Source: Paenibacillus flagellatus (GTDB lineage Bacteria > Bacillota > Bacilli > Paenibacillales > NBRC-103111). Taken from it: DNA of 64,000 bases. The stretch covers positions 1 through 64,000 of the forward strand of contig NZ_QJVJ01000021.1 of the NCBI RefSeq assembly GCF_003217775.1, written 5' to 3'. Below, piece after piece: positions 1 to 8,870 of this stretch. The notes beneath the pieces are model-generated. The model worked only from the letters and a program-made list of their open reading frames with translations, had not been told where the DNA came from and did not search any database. Position 1 is the stretch's first letter; each line of letters starts with the position of its first letter. Both the position numbers and the translations under genes were made by a program.

Positions 1-171
1 GTAGCTACGTACGGTCGGGATAAGCGCTGAAAGCATCTAAGCGTGAAGCCCCCCTCAAGATGAGATTTCCCAATTCGTAAGACCCCTGGTAGACGACCAG
101 GTTGATAGGTTCGGGGTGGAAGCGCCGCAAGGCGTGCAGCTGACGAATACTAATCGGTCGAGGGCTTATCC
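1..171 (+). rRNA. 23S rRNA, 3' end (partial)
   Basis: The stretch matches the last part of bacterial 23S rRNA (domain VI), ending in the typical ACTAATCGGTCGAGGGCTTA tail. Only the 3' end is inside the window; the rest lies upstream. The next gene in the same orientation is a protein gene, and no 5S sequence follows before the terminator at 233. The end is placed by similarity to other 23S ends and could be a few bases off. Confidence 0.93.
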
Positions 172-232
172 AATACACTCGATCCAGCTTCAAACTCGAT
201 TCTTTCGCATCCGGTTTTCAGGGAATAAATAC

Positions 233-265
233 CCACGGCCATACAGTCGTGGTTTTTTGTTTTTA
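233..265 (+). terminator. Intrinsic terminator of the rRNA operon
   Basis: A 7-bp stem (CCACGGC with GTCGTGG, one G-U pair) and a 6-nt loop are followed by TTTTTTGTTTTT. It lies about 60 nt after the 23S end, which implies the transcript stops without a 5S gene. Confidence 0.85.
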
Positions 266-286
266 CCAAGCCTAAAAATGCACAAG

Positions 287-311
287 AAAACCCGGGCGCC
301 TCGCCCGGGTT
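287..311 (-). terminator. Terminator of the minus-strand membrane-protein gene
   Basis: On the minus strand the stem AACCCGGGCG/CGCCCGGGTT, with a 3-nt loop, overlaps the stop codon of the gene at 310-831 and is followed by TTTTCTTG. It faces the rRNA terminator, so transcription converges here. Confidence 0.8.
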
Positions 312-831
312 ATTCGACGTAAAAGGAAGTGTCGCGCGGATTGATTTTGAGCAGGCCGTTTTTCTTCGACCGTCGAAGCAGCAGGAAGATCCAAAACCGG
401 GGAATCAAGTACCAGACATGCAGTGCAAGCCAGGCGATCCAATAGGGTGTCGGCAGCCAAGGATAAAAACAGCCGATAACGGCCAAGCCGACCCACAGTA
501 TATGATCGTGAATACGAACGACGGTTTTCAGCGGGGTATGCTGTTCAGGGAGCAGTCCCAGCCAAGGCCACCGGACGGCGAACGTCCACGGCCCTCGCTG
601 ATTCGATCCGTGCTGCTTCAAGTAGAGGGCGGTCATTCCGCCGTACAGCATCGGAAGGAGCACAAGGGCGGCGGCGATCCAGAGCAAGCTCCAGGGCGAT
701 ACCGAAACGGCCATGAAGAGGGCCGCCGGAAGCGGCAGCACGCCATAGAGCAGCAGCGGCAGCGGACGATGCCGAATCCGTTTGACAAGCGTATAGTTAT
801 AAACCGTGGCGTCTTTGTCCAGACGATGCAA
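310..831 (-). CDS. Multi-pass membrane protein of unknown function
   Basis: About 173 residues. I do not recognise the family. It has roughly four hydrophobic segments (about residues 17-37, 42-62, 95-120 and 125-145) and a basic, positively charged C-terminus, so it is probably an integral membrane protein. I place the start at a TTG (831) because it is preceded by GGGAGG at 8 nt spacing; an ATG further upstream at 897 has a poorer site and would add a basic, non-hydrophobic tail. It stands alone on the minus strand between the rRNA operon and gin, with its own terminator at 287-311. Coding is supported by the terminator placement and the membrane-like composition, but function is open. Confidence 0.6.
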   Translation of the reverse strand: MHRLDKDATVYNYTLVKRIRHRPLPLLLYGVLPLPAALFMAVSVSPWSLLWIAAALVLLPMLYGGMTALYLKQHGSNQRGPWTFAVRWPWLGLLPEQHTPLKTVVRIHDHILWVGLAVIGCFYPWLPTPYWIAWLALHVWYLIPRFWIFLLLRRSKKNGLLKINPRDTSFYVE

Positions 832-1082
832 AAATACGACCTCCCGCGAAGGCGGCGATGTCCGCCTTGCTCGCCGCTCCTTGTACCAGCAATACAAGTG
901 CGGCTTTTCTTATCTATTATATAAGGAACGGCATACGGGCAAAAGCATTTTCTTGGGCGTTCTGCGCAACGGGCTCCGCAAACAGGCACCAATCGCCCAT
1001 ACCCTACATACGTTATCATGACCGAACAGGCGGACGCAGCGAAAAAAAGATGGTTTTTTTCAAAGAAATGGCGCGAACTCTA
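832..1082. other. Intergenic stretch between divergent genes
   Basis: This holds the upstream sides of the minus-strand membrane gene and of gin. Apart from the ribosome site for the TTG start at 831 I see no RNA gene, repeat or convincing SigA promoter. Short open frames here overlap on both strands and have no ribosome sites. Confidence 0.5.
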
Positions 1083-1112
1083 GTTTAAGAGAATAGAAAA
1101 TGTGGCATACTG
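1083..1112 (+). promoter_or_regulatory. Candidate forespore (SigF/SigG-type) promoter of gin
   Basis: GTTTA at 1083-1087 and CATACTG at 1106-1112 are 18 bp apart. This resembles the GYWTA / CATACTA pattern of forespore sigma factors, and the same layout precedes fin (24860-24889). The -10 has one mismatch, so the call is tentative. Confidence 0.45.
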
Positions 1113-1135
1113 GTAGAGAAAAGGCGGTGAATCGA

Positions 1136-1327
1136 ATGGAACACGAGGAAGCGACCATCCACACTTGCATCATTTGCGATCAGCCGAAGCCGTACGGGAT
1201 TCGAATTTGTGCGGAATTCATATGCGACGAATGCGAGGCGGAGATGGTCCGAACGGACGTCAAGGACGCGAAATATCCGTTTTTCATTCATCAGATGAAC
1301 AAAATTTGGTATAAAATGAATGCCTAG
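1136..1327 (+). CDS. csfB: Sigma-G inhibitor Gin (CsfB)
   Basis: Small (63 aa) zinc-finger anti-sigma factor. In Bacillus, Gin binds SigG (and SigE) to prevent premature activity during sporulation. The zinc knuckle is visible as CIIC near residues 10-13 and ICDEC about 20 residues later, followed by the family's aromatic C-terminus (YPFFIHQMNKIW). I choose the ATG at 1136 because GGTGA lies 5 nt upstream; an ATG at 1100 would add an unrelated 12-residue tail and has no ribosome site. Position directly after an rRNA operon and ahead of yaaO-tmk matches B. subtilis. A forespore-type promoter lies just upstream. Confidence 0.9.
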   Translation: MEHEEATIHTCIICDQPKPYGIRICAEFICDECEAEMVRTDVKDAKYPFFIHQMNKIWYKMNA

Positions 1328-1453
1328 CTTTCCGGAACTTAAACCGGAAGCGGGTCTCGGGTCTTCCTTCGCGGATCAGGCCTTTTTTGCTTTTCCCCGA
1401 ACCTTTCCGGTATGGTATGGTTAAAGAAGACCGATCGGAAGGAGAATTGCCGA

Positions 1454-2905
1454 ATGGCGAAGAATAATGCCCCGTTGTTGGACGCGCTCCTGCGGCATAG
1501 AGAGAGGGGAACGGCGAGCTTTCATGTCCCCGGACATAAATCAGGAAGAGGGCTGCCGCCCGTAGCCGGCATCCTGCGCGAGATGATGGAGATCGATATG
1601 ACCGAGATTACGGGGCTCGACGATTTGCATCACCCGGAAGGTGCCATTCGGGAGGCACAGCGGCTGGCGGCTTCATGCTTCGGTGCGGAAGAGACGTACT
1701 TCCTCGTCAACGGAAGCACCGTCGGCAATTTGGCGGCGATTACGGCGCTGTGCGGTCGCGGCGATACGCTGATCGTGCAGCGGAACGTCCATAAATCGGT
1801 GCTGCACGGGCTCATGCTCGCCGGAGCGCAGGCCGTATTCCTCACTCCGCGCTTCGACCGGAGAAGCGGACTTTCGACGGGGGTGCGGACGGCCGACGTC
1901 GAAACCGCCTTGACGATGTATCCCGAGGCGAAGGGCGTGCTGCTGACGAATCCGAGCTATTACGGACTTGGCGTCGATTTGGCCTCGATTGCGGAGAAGG
2001 TACATGCGCGTGGCAAGCCGCTCATCGTGGATGAAGCGCATGGGGCGCATTTCGGATTTCATCCGGCGTTGCCTCCTTCCGCCCTAAGCGGAGGTGCCGA
2101 TCTGGTCGTCCAATCCACCCACAAAATGCTGACGTCGATGACGATGGGCGCGATGCTGCATGTCCAAGGAAGCCGGGTCGATCGCGGACTGCTGCGGCAA
2201 AGACTGTCGATGCTGCAAAGCTCCAGCCCGTCCTACCCGATTATGGCGTCACTGGACGCCGGCCGGCTGCTGATGGAGACGGAAGGGGCGGAGCGGCTGG
2301 ACGATGCGCTGCGTACGGTAGAGCGAGTCGAGTCGTACGTTCGGGACAAGCCCTGGTATCGGACGCTCCCGGCGGCCCCGGCGGATGCTTACGAGACGAA
2401 AGACCCGTTCAAGGTGGCGGTGTCCGACGCGACGGGCGCGCTTGACGGGTTCGCGCTGCGGGACGAGCTGGAGCTCCGGGGCATGATGGCGGAAATGGCC
2501 GATTCGCGTCATACGCTTCTCGTATTCAGTCTGGCCTCCGAGCCGATGGACGCCGATCGCCTTATACGGGCGTTGGACGATATCGCGGCCGTACACGGCT
2601 TGGCCAACCGGCCGACGATGGAAGCTTTGTCCGAACGGCTTTTGTTCGACGAGGCGCCGGTTTCGGAGCCGGTTCGGTTCGGCATGGACCAACAAGGCCG
2701 ATCGACGGAAGTGCCGCTGCTTGGATCTGCAGGATGCGTATGTGCGGAGATGGTCGTTCCTTACCCGCCGGGCATCCCGGTCTTATATCCGGGAGAGCGG
2801 ATTACGGGAACGATGGTCCGGTACATAAACGACTTGGCGGAAATGGGCGCGCGGTTTCAAGGGGCCGCGGATCCCCGGTTCCGTACGATACGCGTGTTCG
2901 TCTAA
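1454..2905 (+). CDS. yaaO: Orn/Lys/Arg decarboxylase family PLP enzyme (YaaO)
   Basis: 483 aa, fold-type I PLP enzyme of the Orn/Lys/Arg decarboxylase family. Visible motifs: FHVPGHK near residue 23, the cofactor-stacking His in QRNVHKS (about H113), DEAHGAH (about residue 193), and the Schiff-base lysine in STHKM (about K224). The family includes arginine decarboxylases (SpeA) and relatives such as YaaO whose substrate is unproven, so the substrate is not assigned. ATG at 1454 has AGGAGA nearby; an upstream ATG at 1412 lacks one. It leads a likely operon with tmk. Confidence 0.88.
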   Translation: MAKNNAPLLDALLRHRERGTASFHVPGHKSGRGLPPVAGILREMMEIDMTEITGLDDLHHPEGAIREAQRLAASCFGAEETYFLVNGSTVGNLAAITALCGRGDTLIVQRNVHKSVLHGLMLAGAQAVFLTPRFDRRSGLSTGVRTADVETALTMYPEAKGVLLTNPSYYGLGVDLASIAEKVHARGKPLIVDEAHGAHFGFHPALPPSALSGGADLVVQSTHKMLTSMTMGAMLHVQGSRVDRGLLRQRLSMLQSSSPSYPIMASLDAGRLLMETEGAERLDDALRTVERVESYVRDKPWYRTLPAAPADAYETKDPFKVAVSDATGALDGFALRDELELRGMMAEMADSRHTLLVFSLASEPMDADRLIRALDDIAAVHGLANRPTMEALSERLLFDEAPVSEPVRFGMDQQGRSTEVPLLGSAGCVCAEMVVPYPPGIPVLYPGERITGTMVRYINDLAEMGARFQGAADPRFRTIRVFV

Positions 2906-2986
2906 AAGGGCTCAAGCAGGAAACAGCGGCGGCGCTATCGAATGATATAGAGGCAAGCTCGAGATGATGGGGACAGGAGAACGGTC

Positions 2987-3655
2987 GTGAGGAGCAAAGG
3001 AATCTTTATAACGGTGGAAGGCGGCGAAGGAGCGGGCAAAACGTCGGCGATCCGCCATATGGAACAAGCATTGCGCAACAACGGCCTGGAAGTCGTCGTC
3101 ACGCGGGAGCCCGGCGGCATCGCGATCGCGGAGCAAATTCGCGAGGTGATCCTGGATCGCCGCAACGTCGAGATGGACGGACGAACCGAGGCGCTGCTGT
3201 ATGCGGCCGCCCGCCGCCAGCATCTGGCGCAAAAAATCGTCCCCGCCTTACGGGAAGGAAAAGCGGTGCTGTGCGACCGGTTCGTCGACAGCAGCCTCGC
3301 TTACCAAGGATACGCGCGCGGTCTCGGTATCGACGAAGTGTTCGCGATCAACCGGTTCGCGATCGACGGCACGATGCCGGACTTGACGCTGTTCCTCGAC
3401 GTCTCCCCGCAGGTCGGGCTGGCGCGCATTCACGCCAACCGGGATCGCGAGGTGAACCGGCTCGACCTCGAGGCGCTGGCGTTTCACGAGAAGGTGCGGG
3501 CGGGTTACCGGCTTCTGCTCGAACGGTTCCCGGATCGGATCGTACGCGTCGATGCGGACCAGCCCGAGGAAGCCGTCGTGCGGGCGTCGACCGAGATTCT
3601 CGTTAAACGACTCGGCCTTCGCGCCGGCGAAGGGGAACAATCCGAAGCCGAATAG
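2987..3655 (+). CDS. tmk: Thymidylate kinase
   Basis: 222 aa. Phosphorylates dTMP to dTDP for DNA synthesis. The P-loop [10 protein letters not shown] lies at about residues 11-20, the DRF variant of the DRY/DRX motif in CDRFVDSS at about residue 96, and the LID-type region with basic residues at about 145-160. The GTG start at 2987 has AGGAGA at 7 nt spacing. The product is slightly longer than the usual 205-215 aa because of an acidic tail. It sits between yaaO and darA, as in B. subtilis. Confidence 0.95.
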   Translation: MRSKGIFITVEGGEGAGKTSAIRHMEQALRNNGLEVVVTREPGGIAIAEQIREVILDRRNVEMDGRTEALLYAAARRQHLAQKIVPALREGKAVLCDRFVDSSLAYQGYARGLGIDEVFAINRFAIDGTMPDLTLFLDVSPQVGLARIHANRDREVNRLDLEALAFHEKVRAGYRLLLERFPDRIVRVDADQPEEAVVRASTEILVKRLGLRAGEGEQSEAE

Positions 3656-3738
3656 TGTATAATAAGAAGAAGCGCTACATGGCGCTACGTTGAAATGTAC
3701 GCACCCATACACATTGTAAACGTTTTCTTGCCGAAATA

Positions 3739-3747
3739 TGGTATACT
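3739..3747 (+). promoter_or_regulatory. Extended -10 SigA promoter upstream of darA
   Basis: TGGTATACT is an extended -10 (TGn-TATACT) about 45 nt before darA. No good -35 hexamer is present at 16-18 bp, which is common for extended -10 promoters. It implies that darA-yaaR-holB can be transcribed separately from tmk. Confidence 0.55.
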
Positions 3748-3790
3748 GTTCATACGATGGTGCACTCCATTCGAACCTGAGGAGGGATGA

Positions 3791-4123
<333 letters not shown>

Positions 4124-4156
4124 AGCCATAACCTATATAAGGAAGGGTAACGCATC

Positions 4157-4603
4157 GTGAAAATCAATCCCGGCTGGCGCCCATTCGGCAAGCAAATCCA
4201 ACTGAACGATAGTCCGTCCTCCGCACCGGTCGCTCCGAAAAGCTTCTCGGACATGATGAACCAGCAGGACGGCAAGACGGACGCCGAGCAGCTGAACCGG
4301 ATGCTGCAGCAAATCCAGCTCCAGGGCGAGCGGCTGACCAAGTCGATGACGGTCCGCGAGCTGCGTGCTTACAAGCTGCTCGTCAAGCAGTTTCTGGAGA
4401 AGACGGTTCGCAAAGGAATCGGGCTGAAGGATACGACCGGATGGGATCGCCGGGGCCGCGGAAAGCGGTATAAGCTGCTGGACGAAATTGATCGGCACCT
4501 GATCGAAATGGCCGACGACATGCTGGAGACCGAGGAAGGCAAGATCGATCTGCTGAGCAAAGTCGGCGAAATTCGCGGGCTGCTGATCAATTTGTTTTAC
4601 TAG
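4157..4603 (+). CDS. yaaR: YaaR family protein (DUF327)
   Basis: 148 aa soluble helical protein of the YaaR/DUF327 family; no established function. The conserved core runs from about residue 55 (SMTVRELRAYK) to the C-terminus (VGEIRGLLINLFY). GTG start with AGGAAGGG upstream. It lies between darA and holB with short gaps, so it is probably cotranscribed with them. The first 35 residues are polar and proline/serine-rich, probably disordered. Confidence 0.9.
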   Translation: MKINPGWRPFGKQIQLNDSPSSAPVAPKSFSDMMNQQDGKTDAEQLNRMLQQIQLQGERLTKSMTVRELRAYKLLVKQFLEKTVRKGIGLKDTTGWDRRGRGKRYKLLDEIDRHLIEMADDMLETEEGKIDLLSKVGEIRGLLINLFY

Positions 4604-4621
4604 CGCATGGAGAGGGAGTCT

Positions 4622-5590
4622 ATGAACTTTCAATCGATACCGGGACAGGAACGCGCCAAACGGCTGCTGCAAAACGGGCTGCGCGCGGACAAGCTGTCCC
4701 ATGCCTATATATTCGCCGGCCCGCACGGAAGCGGGCGCAAGGAAATCGCCCGGGCGTTCGTCGGGGCGTTGTTTTGCAGCCGGAACGTCGACGAGGCGTG
4801 CGGCGAATGCTTGGAATGCCGGAAGCTCGCCCATGGCAACCATCCCGATCTCACTTGGGTGGAGCCGGACGGCGCCAGCATCAAGATCGATCAAATCCGC
4901 GGGCTTCAGCAGCAGTTCGCCTACCGTTCGTCCTCCGGCGGCACGAAAGTATACGTGCTGAACGAAGCGGACCGGATGACCGTTCAAGCCGCGAACAGCC
5001 TGCTAAAATTTTTGGAGGAGCCGCAAACGCCCTCGATCGCCATCCTGATCACGGAGAACGGGCAGGCGCTGCTGCCCACCATCCAATCCCGCGCCCAATG
5101 GGTGCCGTTCCTGCCGCTGCCGCCGGAGCAAATGAAACCGCCGCTCTTGGCCGAGGGCTTGCCCGAGGAGCTTGTGCATGTCGCGGTCCATCTCGCGTCC
5201 GGACTCGAGGCGGCGCGAAAGCTTATCCAAATAAATTGGTTTGCAGAAACAAGAAACGTGATGATACAATTAATGAAGGACTTGGCGTCCAAGCAGCCTT
5301 TTGCCGTCTCCGTACAGCAGAAGGTGATGAAATCGGAAGTGGCGGACCATCTGGACACGCTGTTCGATATGATTATGTTGTGGTACAAAGACATGATTCA
5401 TGTATCGTTCGGAAGAAAATCAAGTATCGTTTATATAGATCAGGCGGACTGGCTGGCCAAGCAGGCGTTCACCCGGGACGCCGACGGCTGGGTTCGCTGC
5501 ATGGAACGGGCGGTGGAGGCGCGCAAGCGGCTCCGCTCCAATGCGAACGCCCAGCTTGTGCTGGAACAGTTTCTGATCGGGGTGAAGTAG
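4622..5590 (+). CDS. holB: DNA polymerase III delta' subunit
   Basis: 322 aa clamp-loader subunit. It assembles with DnaX and HolA to load the beta clamp. An AAA+ fold is seen with a degenerate P-loop (GPHGSGRKE near residue 33), expected because delta' does not hydrolyse ATP. A zinc site (ALFCSRN, then CGECLEC) lies at about residues 55-74, and sensor-region motifs SLLKFLEEP and TIQSRAQ follow. ATG at 4622 with GGAGAGGGAG is preferred to an in-frame ATG five codons upstream. The segment 5221-5290 is noticeably more AT-rich than its surroundings. Confidence 0.93.
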   Translation: MNFQSIPGQERAKRLLQNGLRADKLSHAYIFAGPHGSGRKEIARAFVGALFCSRNVDEACGECLECRKLAHGNHPDLTWVEPDGASIKIDQIRGLQQQFAYRSSSGGTKVYVLNEADRMTVQAANSLLKFLEEPQTPSIAILITENGQALLPTIQSRAQWVPFLPLPPEQMKPPLLAEGLPEELVHVAVHLASGLEAARKLIQINWFAETRNVMIQLMKDLASKQPFAVSVQQKVMKSEVADHLDTLFDMIMLWYKDMIHVSFGRKSSIVYIDQADWLAKQAFTRDADGWVRCMERAVEARKRLRSNANAQLVLEQFLIGVK

Positions 5591-5718
5591 CTCGGCGTTG
5601 CTAACGTAATAACTTGCGGATGCGACGTTCGGGATGCTTACGAGTTCAGCATTCATATGGAATGCTCAGCGCTTACGAAGTAAACGTTGCTCATGCAACG
5701 TCCTTAGGAGGGGAGCAA
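5591..5718. repeat. Imperfect palindromic intergenic element
   Basis: The gap between holB and ricT contains AGCATTC/GAATGCT (around 5652-5670) and ACGTTGC/GCAACGT (around 5685-5703), plus repeated GCTTACGA and CGTTGCT words. The whole forms a large imperfect hairpin centred near 5660. It has no T-run, so it is not an ordinary terminator. It may be a dispersed intergenic repeat or a processed leader for ricT. Confidence 0.45.
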
Positions 5719-6522
5719 GTGTACAGTGTCGTAGGCGTCCGTTTCAAAAAAGCGGGCAAAGTGTATTATTTCGATCCTTCGGATCTTCCTATACAACAAG
5801 AAGATGCGGTTATCGTCGAGACGGCGCGAGGCGTCGAGTACGGCAAGGTGGTCATCGGCAAACGGACCGTCGGCGAATCGGACGTTGTCCTTCCGCTGAA
5901 GCGCGTCATCCGCATCGCCGACCATTCCGACGCCAAGCTGGTCGACGACAACAAGCAAGCGGCACGCAACGCGATGGTCACTTGCCAGGACAAAATCCGA
6001 GAGCATCAGCTCAAGATGAAGCTGGTGGACGTGGAATATACGTTCGACCGCAACAAAATCATCTTTTATTTTACGGCCGAAGGACGCATCGACTTCCGCG
6101 AGCTCGTCAAAGATTTGGCCGGCATTTTCCGAACCCGGATCGAGCTCCGGCAAATCGGCGTACGGGATGAAGCGAAAATGCTCGGCGGTATCGGACCGTG
6201 CGGACGTATCCTGTGCTGTTCGTCGTTTTTGGGCGATTTCGAGCCCGTCTCGATCAAGATGGCCAAGGACCAAAATTTGTCGCTCAATCCGACGAAAATA
6301 TCCGGACTGTGCGGCCGTCTCATGTGCTGCCTGAAATACGAGCATGATCAGTATGAAAGCGGCAAGCAGGAGATGCCGAAGGTCGGCAGCATCGTCATTA
6401 CGTCGATGGGCAACGGCAAGGTGATCGGATTGAACGTGGAGAACCGGACGGTGAAAGTGCAATTGTTCGATGCGGGCAAAGTGGAAATCATGCCTTGCGA
6501 CGATGTCGTGGAGCAAGACTGA
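5719..6522 (+). CDS. ricT: RicT / YaaT, PSP1-domain Fe-S protein of the RicAFT complex
   Basis: 267 aa. RicT acts with RicA (YmcA) and RicF (YlbF); the complex stimulates RNase Y-dependent mRNA maturation and the Spo0A phosphorelay in Bacillus. The cysteine motifs that carry iron-sulfur clusters are visible as GPCGRILCCSSF (about residue 160) and GLCGRLMCC (about residue 202). The GTG at 5719 is chosen for its strong AGGAGGGG site. The frame stays open upstream into the palindromic element, but that extension has no family match. It precedes yabA, as in B. subtilis. Confidence 0.92.
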   Translation: MYSVVGVRFKKAGKVYYFDPSDLPIQQEDAVIVETARGVEYGKVVIGKRTVGESDVVLPLKRVIRIADHSDAKLVDDNKQAARNAMVTCQDKIREHQLKMKLVDVEYTFDRNKIIFYFTAEGRIDFRELVKDLAGIFRTRIELRQIGVRDEAKMLGGIGPCGRILCCSSFLGDFEPVSIKMAKDQNLSLNPTKISGLCGRLMCCLKYEHDQYESGKQEMPKVGSIVITSMGNGKVIGLNVENRTVKVQLFDAGKVEIMPCDDVVEQD

Positions 6523-6594
6523 CCGATGCGGTGGAGCGGCTTTCCGCTAACGCTCGCGGCCGCTTCGGAGTATCATTGGCGCTGAGGTGCAGAC

Positions 6595-6957
6595 GTGGAA
6601 AAAAAGGATCTGTTTACGCAAATGCACCATCTGGAAGAACAGATGGGCGGCCTTCATCACTATATCGGCTCCTTGAAGCAGGAAATCGTCCAGCTGCTGG
6701 AAGAAAACAAACGACTCAGCATCGAAAATCAACAGCTGCGCAAGCTGTTGCGGCGCGAGTCGGCCGCCGCCGAGCCGGCGGAAACGACAACCGACGAGCA
6801 TGGCGGCAAACCGCCGAAGGAAACGCCCTCCGTCGGCGAAGGGTACGACAACTTGGCCCGGCTGTATCACGAAGGGTTCCATATATGCAACGTTCATTAC
6901 GGGCATCTCCGCACGGAGAAGGATTGCCTGTTCTGCCTCTCGTTTTTGAATAAATAG
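6595..6957 (+). CDS. yabA: DNA replication initiation control protein YabA
   Basis: 120 aa. YabA restrains DnaA at the origin and contacts DnaN. The N-terminal leucine-zipper coiled coil is visible (about residues 1-60). A polar linker follows, then the C-terminal zinc motif (HICNVHYG and CLFCLSF). The GTG start has GAGGTG upstream. Length and architecture are standard. A clear terminator follows at 6974. Confidence 0.93.
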   Translation: MEKKDLFTQMHHLEEQMGGLHHYIGSLKQEIVQLLEENKRLSIENQQLRKLLRRESAAAEPAETTTDEHGGKPPKETPSVGEGYDNLARLYHEGFHICNVHYGHLRTEKDCLFCLSFLNK

Positions 6958-6973
6958 GAGCTAGCGATACAAG

Positions 6974-7020
6974 CCGTAGAGAAGCGGAGCCGGAAGCGGA
7001 CCGCCCCTCTACGGTTTTTT
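6974..7020 (+). terminator. Terminator after yabA
   Basis: An 8-bp stem (CCGTAGAG/CTCTACGG) with a 25-nt loop containing a weaker inner helix is followed by TTTTTT. It separates the darA-yabA transcript from yabB-rsmI. Confidence 0.8.
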
Positions 7021-7053
7021 GCCTGAGCTTGCCCGAAGGAGATAAAAGGCCCG

Positions 7054-7845
7054 ATGAACCCGAACGATTGGTTGCGTCCCGGCGAGCGTCTGGACGACTT
7101 GCTTACGCACGAGATGCACATTATTCAAAGCGACGACGTGTTCAGCTTCTCGCTGGATGCGGTGCTGCTCGCCCGGTTTTGCAGCGTACCGCCGCGCGGA
7201 CGCATCGCCGATCTATGTACCGGCAACGGCGTCATTCCGCTGCTTCTGTCAACCCGCACGAAAGCCGACATCGTCGGTGTGGAAATTCAGGAGCGGCTCG
7301 CGGACATGGCGGAGCGCAACGTGCGGATGAACGGCTTGGAGAGCCGTCTGCACATGCTGCAGGCGGATTTGAAGGAAGCGCACGTCGCGCTCGGCTACGG
7401 CCGGTTCGACCTGGTCACGGTCAATCCGCCGTATTTGCCCGTCCGGTCGGGGGATCATAAGCTCAATATCCATATCGCCGCGGCGCGGCACGAGCTGTAC
7501 TGTACGCTCGACGACGTATTGGCGGCGTGCAGCCGTCTTGTGCGGACGGGCGGCAAGGTCGCGATGGTGCATAGACCGTCTCGCCTGATCGAGATCGTGT
7601 GCGGCATGCGCGAGCACCGGCTCGAGCCGAAGCGGATTCGCTTCGTTCACCCGAGAGCCGGCGAAGAGGCGAATATCGTGCTGATCGAGGCGATACGGGA
7701 CGGGAAGCCGGAGCTGCGGCTGCTGCCGCCGCTAATCGTGCACGAGGAGAACGGTTACTGCCAAGAGCTGCTTGACGTTTATTACGGACGCGCCGATCGA
7801 TTGGGCGGCGTTGTGGAAGAAGGACAAGGGGGAGACGAGGCGTGA
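7054..7845 (+). CDS. yabB: N6-adenine tRNA methyltransferase-like protein YabB (TrmN6 family)
   Basis: 263 aa class I SAM methyltransferase. The SAM-binding motif LCTGNGVIPLLL lies at about residues 53-64, and the amino-methyltransferase signature NPPY at about residue 128. Related E. coli enzymes methylate A37 of tRNA1(Val); the substrate here is inferred. It overlaps rsmI by 4 nt (GTGA), which suggests translational coupling. The GIY-YIG gene yazA that lies between them in B. subtilis is missing. Confidence 0.87.
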   Translation: MNPNDWLRPGERLDDLLTHEMHIIQSDDVFSFSLDAVLLARFCSVPPRGRIADLCTGNGVIPLLLSTRTKADIVGVEIQERLADMAERNVRMNGLESRLHMLQADLKEAHVALGYGRFDLVTVNPPYLPVRSGDHKLNIHIAAARHELYCTLDDVLAACSRLVRTGGKVAMVHRPSRLIEIVCGMREHRLEPKRIRFVHPRAGEEANIVLIEAIRDGKPELRLLPPLIVHEENGYCQELLDVYYGRADRLGGVVEEGQGGDEA

Positions 7846-8747
7846 CGATCCGGATTCAAAAAAGCTTCGAACAGCGCGAAGGGACAGGCACGCTTTATTT
7901 GGTCGCCACGCCGATCGGCAACCTGGAGGACATGACGTACCGGGCGGTCCGCGTATTAAAGGAAGCGGATTGCATCGCGGCGGAGGATACGCGGCAGACG
8001 CGCAAGCTGCTGACGCATTTCGGCATTTCGACCCGGCTCGTCAGTTATCACGAGCACAACAAGCAGGCGAGCGGTCCGGAGCTGATCCGGATGATCGAGA
8101 GCGGACAGTCGATCGCGCTCGTCAGCGATGCGGGCATGCCCGCCATATCGGATCCGGGCTACGACCTCGTACGGCTCGCGGTCGAGGCGGAAGTGCCGGT
8201 CGTGCCGGTGCCGGGAGCGAACGCCGCCTTGTCCGCGCTTGTCGTGTCGGGGCTGCCGACGGAGCGGTTTTTGTTCGCGGGCTTCCTCCCCCGGGAGAAA
8301 AAGAAGCTTCGCGAGCAGCTGGACCGGCTCGGACGCGTGCCGGCGACGATTTTGCTGTACGAGTCTCCGCATCGGGTCGCAAAGACGCTCGAGGCGATCC
8401 GGGAAGCATGGGGGGAAGCGTCCGTCGCCATGGTCCGCGAGCTGACGAAACGGTACGAGGAAGTGGCGCGAGGCACGGTCGGCGACTGCATCGAATGGCT
8501 GAAGGCGAACGAGCCGCTCGGCGAATATTGCCTGGTCGTCGACCGCAACGGCGCGGTTGCGGCTCAGTCGGCCGGAGCCGGCGGCGAAGCGGAAGGGGCG
8601 GGCCCCTGGTGGGCCGAGCTGCCGTTGGAAGCGCACGTCGAACGGTATGAGCGGGAGACCGGCGACCGCAAGGAAGCGATGAAGCGGGCCGCAGCCGACA
8701 GGGGCGTGAGCAAGAGGGACATCTATAACGCGCTGCTCGGCAAATAG
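7842..8747 (+). CDS. rsmI: 16S rRNA C1402 ribose 2'-O-methyltransferase
   Basis: 301 aa tetrapyrrole-methylase-fold enzyme that methylates the ribose of C1402 in 16S rRNA. Motifs are LYLVATPIGNLEDMT at about residues 19-33, EDTRQTRKLL (about 54), SDAGMPAISDPG (about 100) and the VREL region. The C-terminal helical segment (GVSKRDIYNALL) is typical. GTG start overlapping the yabB stop. The gene converges on abrB, and a hairpin lies between them. Confidence 0.93.
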   Translation: MTIRIQKSFEQREGTGTLYLVATPIGNLEDMTYRAVRVLKEADCIAAEDTRQTRKLLTHFGISTRLVSYHEHNKQASGPELIRMIESGQSIALVSDAGMPAISDPGYDLVRLAVEAEVPVVPVPGANAALSALVVSGLPTERFLFAGFLPREKKKLREQLDRLGRVPATILLYESPHRVAKTLEAIREAWGEASVAMVRELTKRYEEVARGTVGDCIEWLKANEPLGEYCLVVDRNGAVAAQSAGAGGEAEGAGPWWAELPLEAHVERYERETGDRKEAMKRAAADRGVSKRDIYNALLGK

Positions 8748-8749
8748 GC

Positions 8750-8793
8750 AAAAAAAGATCCCCATGCGGATGCCATCACATACGCGTGGGGAT
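8750..8793 (-). terminator. Terminator of abrB
   Basis: An 11-bp stem (ATCCCCATGCG/CGCGTGGGGAT, one G-U pair) is followed on the minus strand by seven T. The plus strand has no T-run after it, so it mainly serves abrB, although it may also protect the rsmI 3' end. Confidence 0.83.
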
Positions 8794-8870
8794 TGTAGAG
8801 GAGATATATAAAAGGTTAGAATTAACAATGTTCATATTCCTATTATAACCTATAATTTCGATTTTGTCTT

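Noticed and set aside
1329-1349. TTCCGG/CCGGAA hairpin after gin
   Set aside because: Six-base arms with an 8-nt loop and no adjacent T-run; too weak to call as a terminator.
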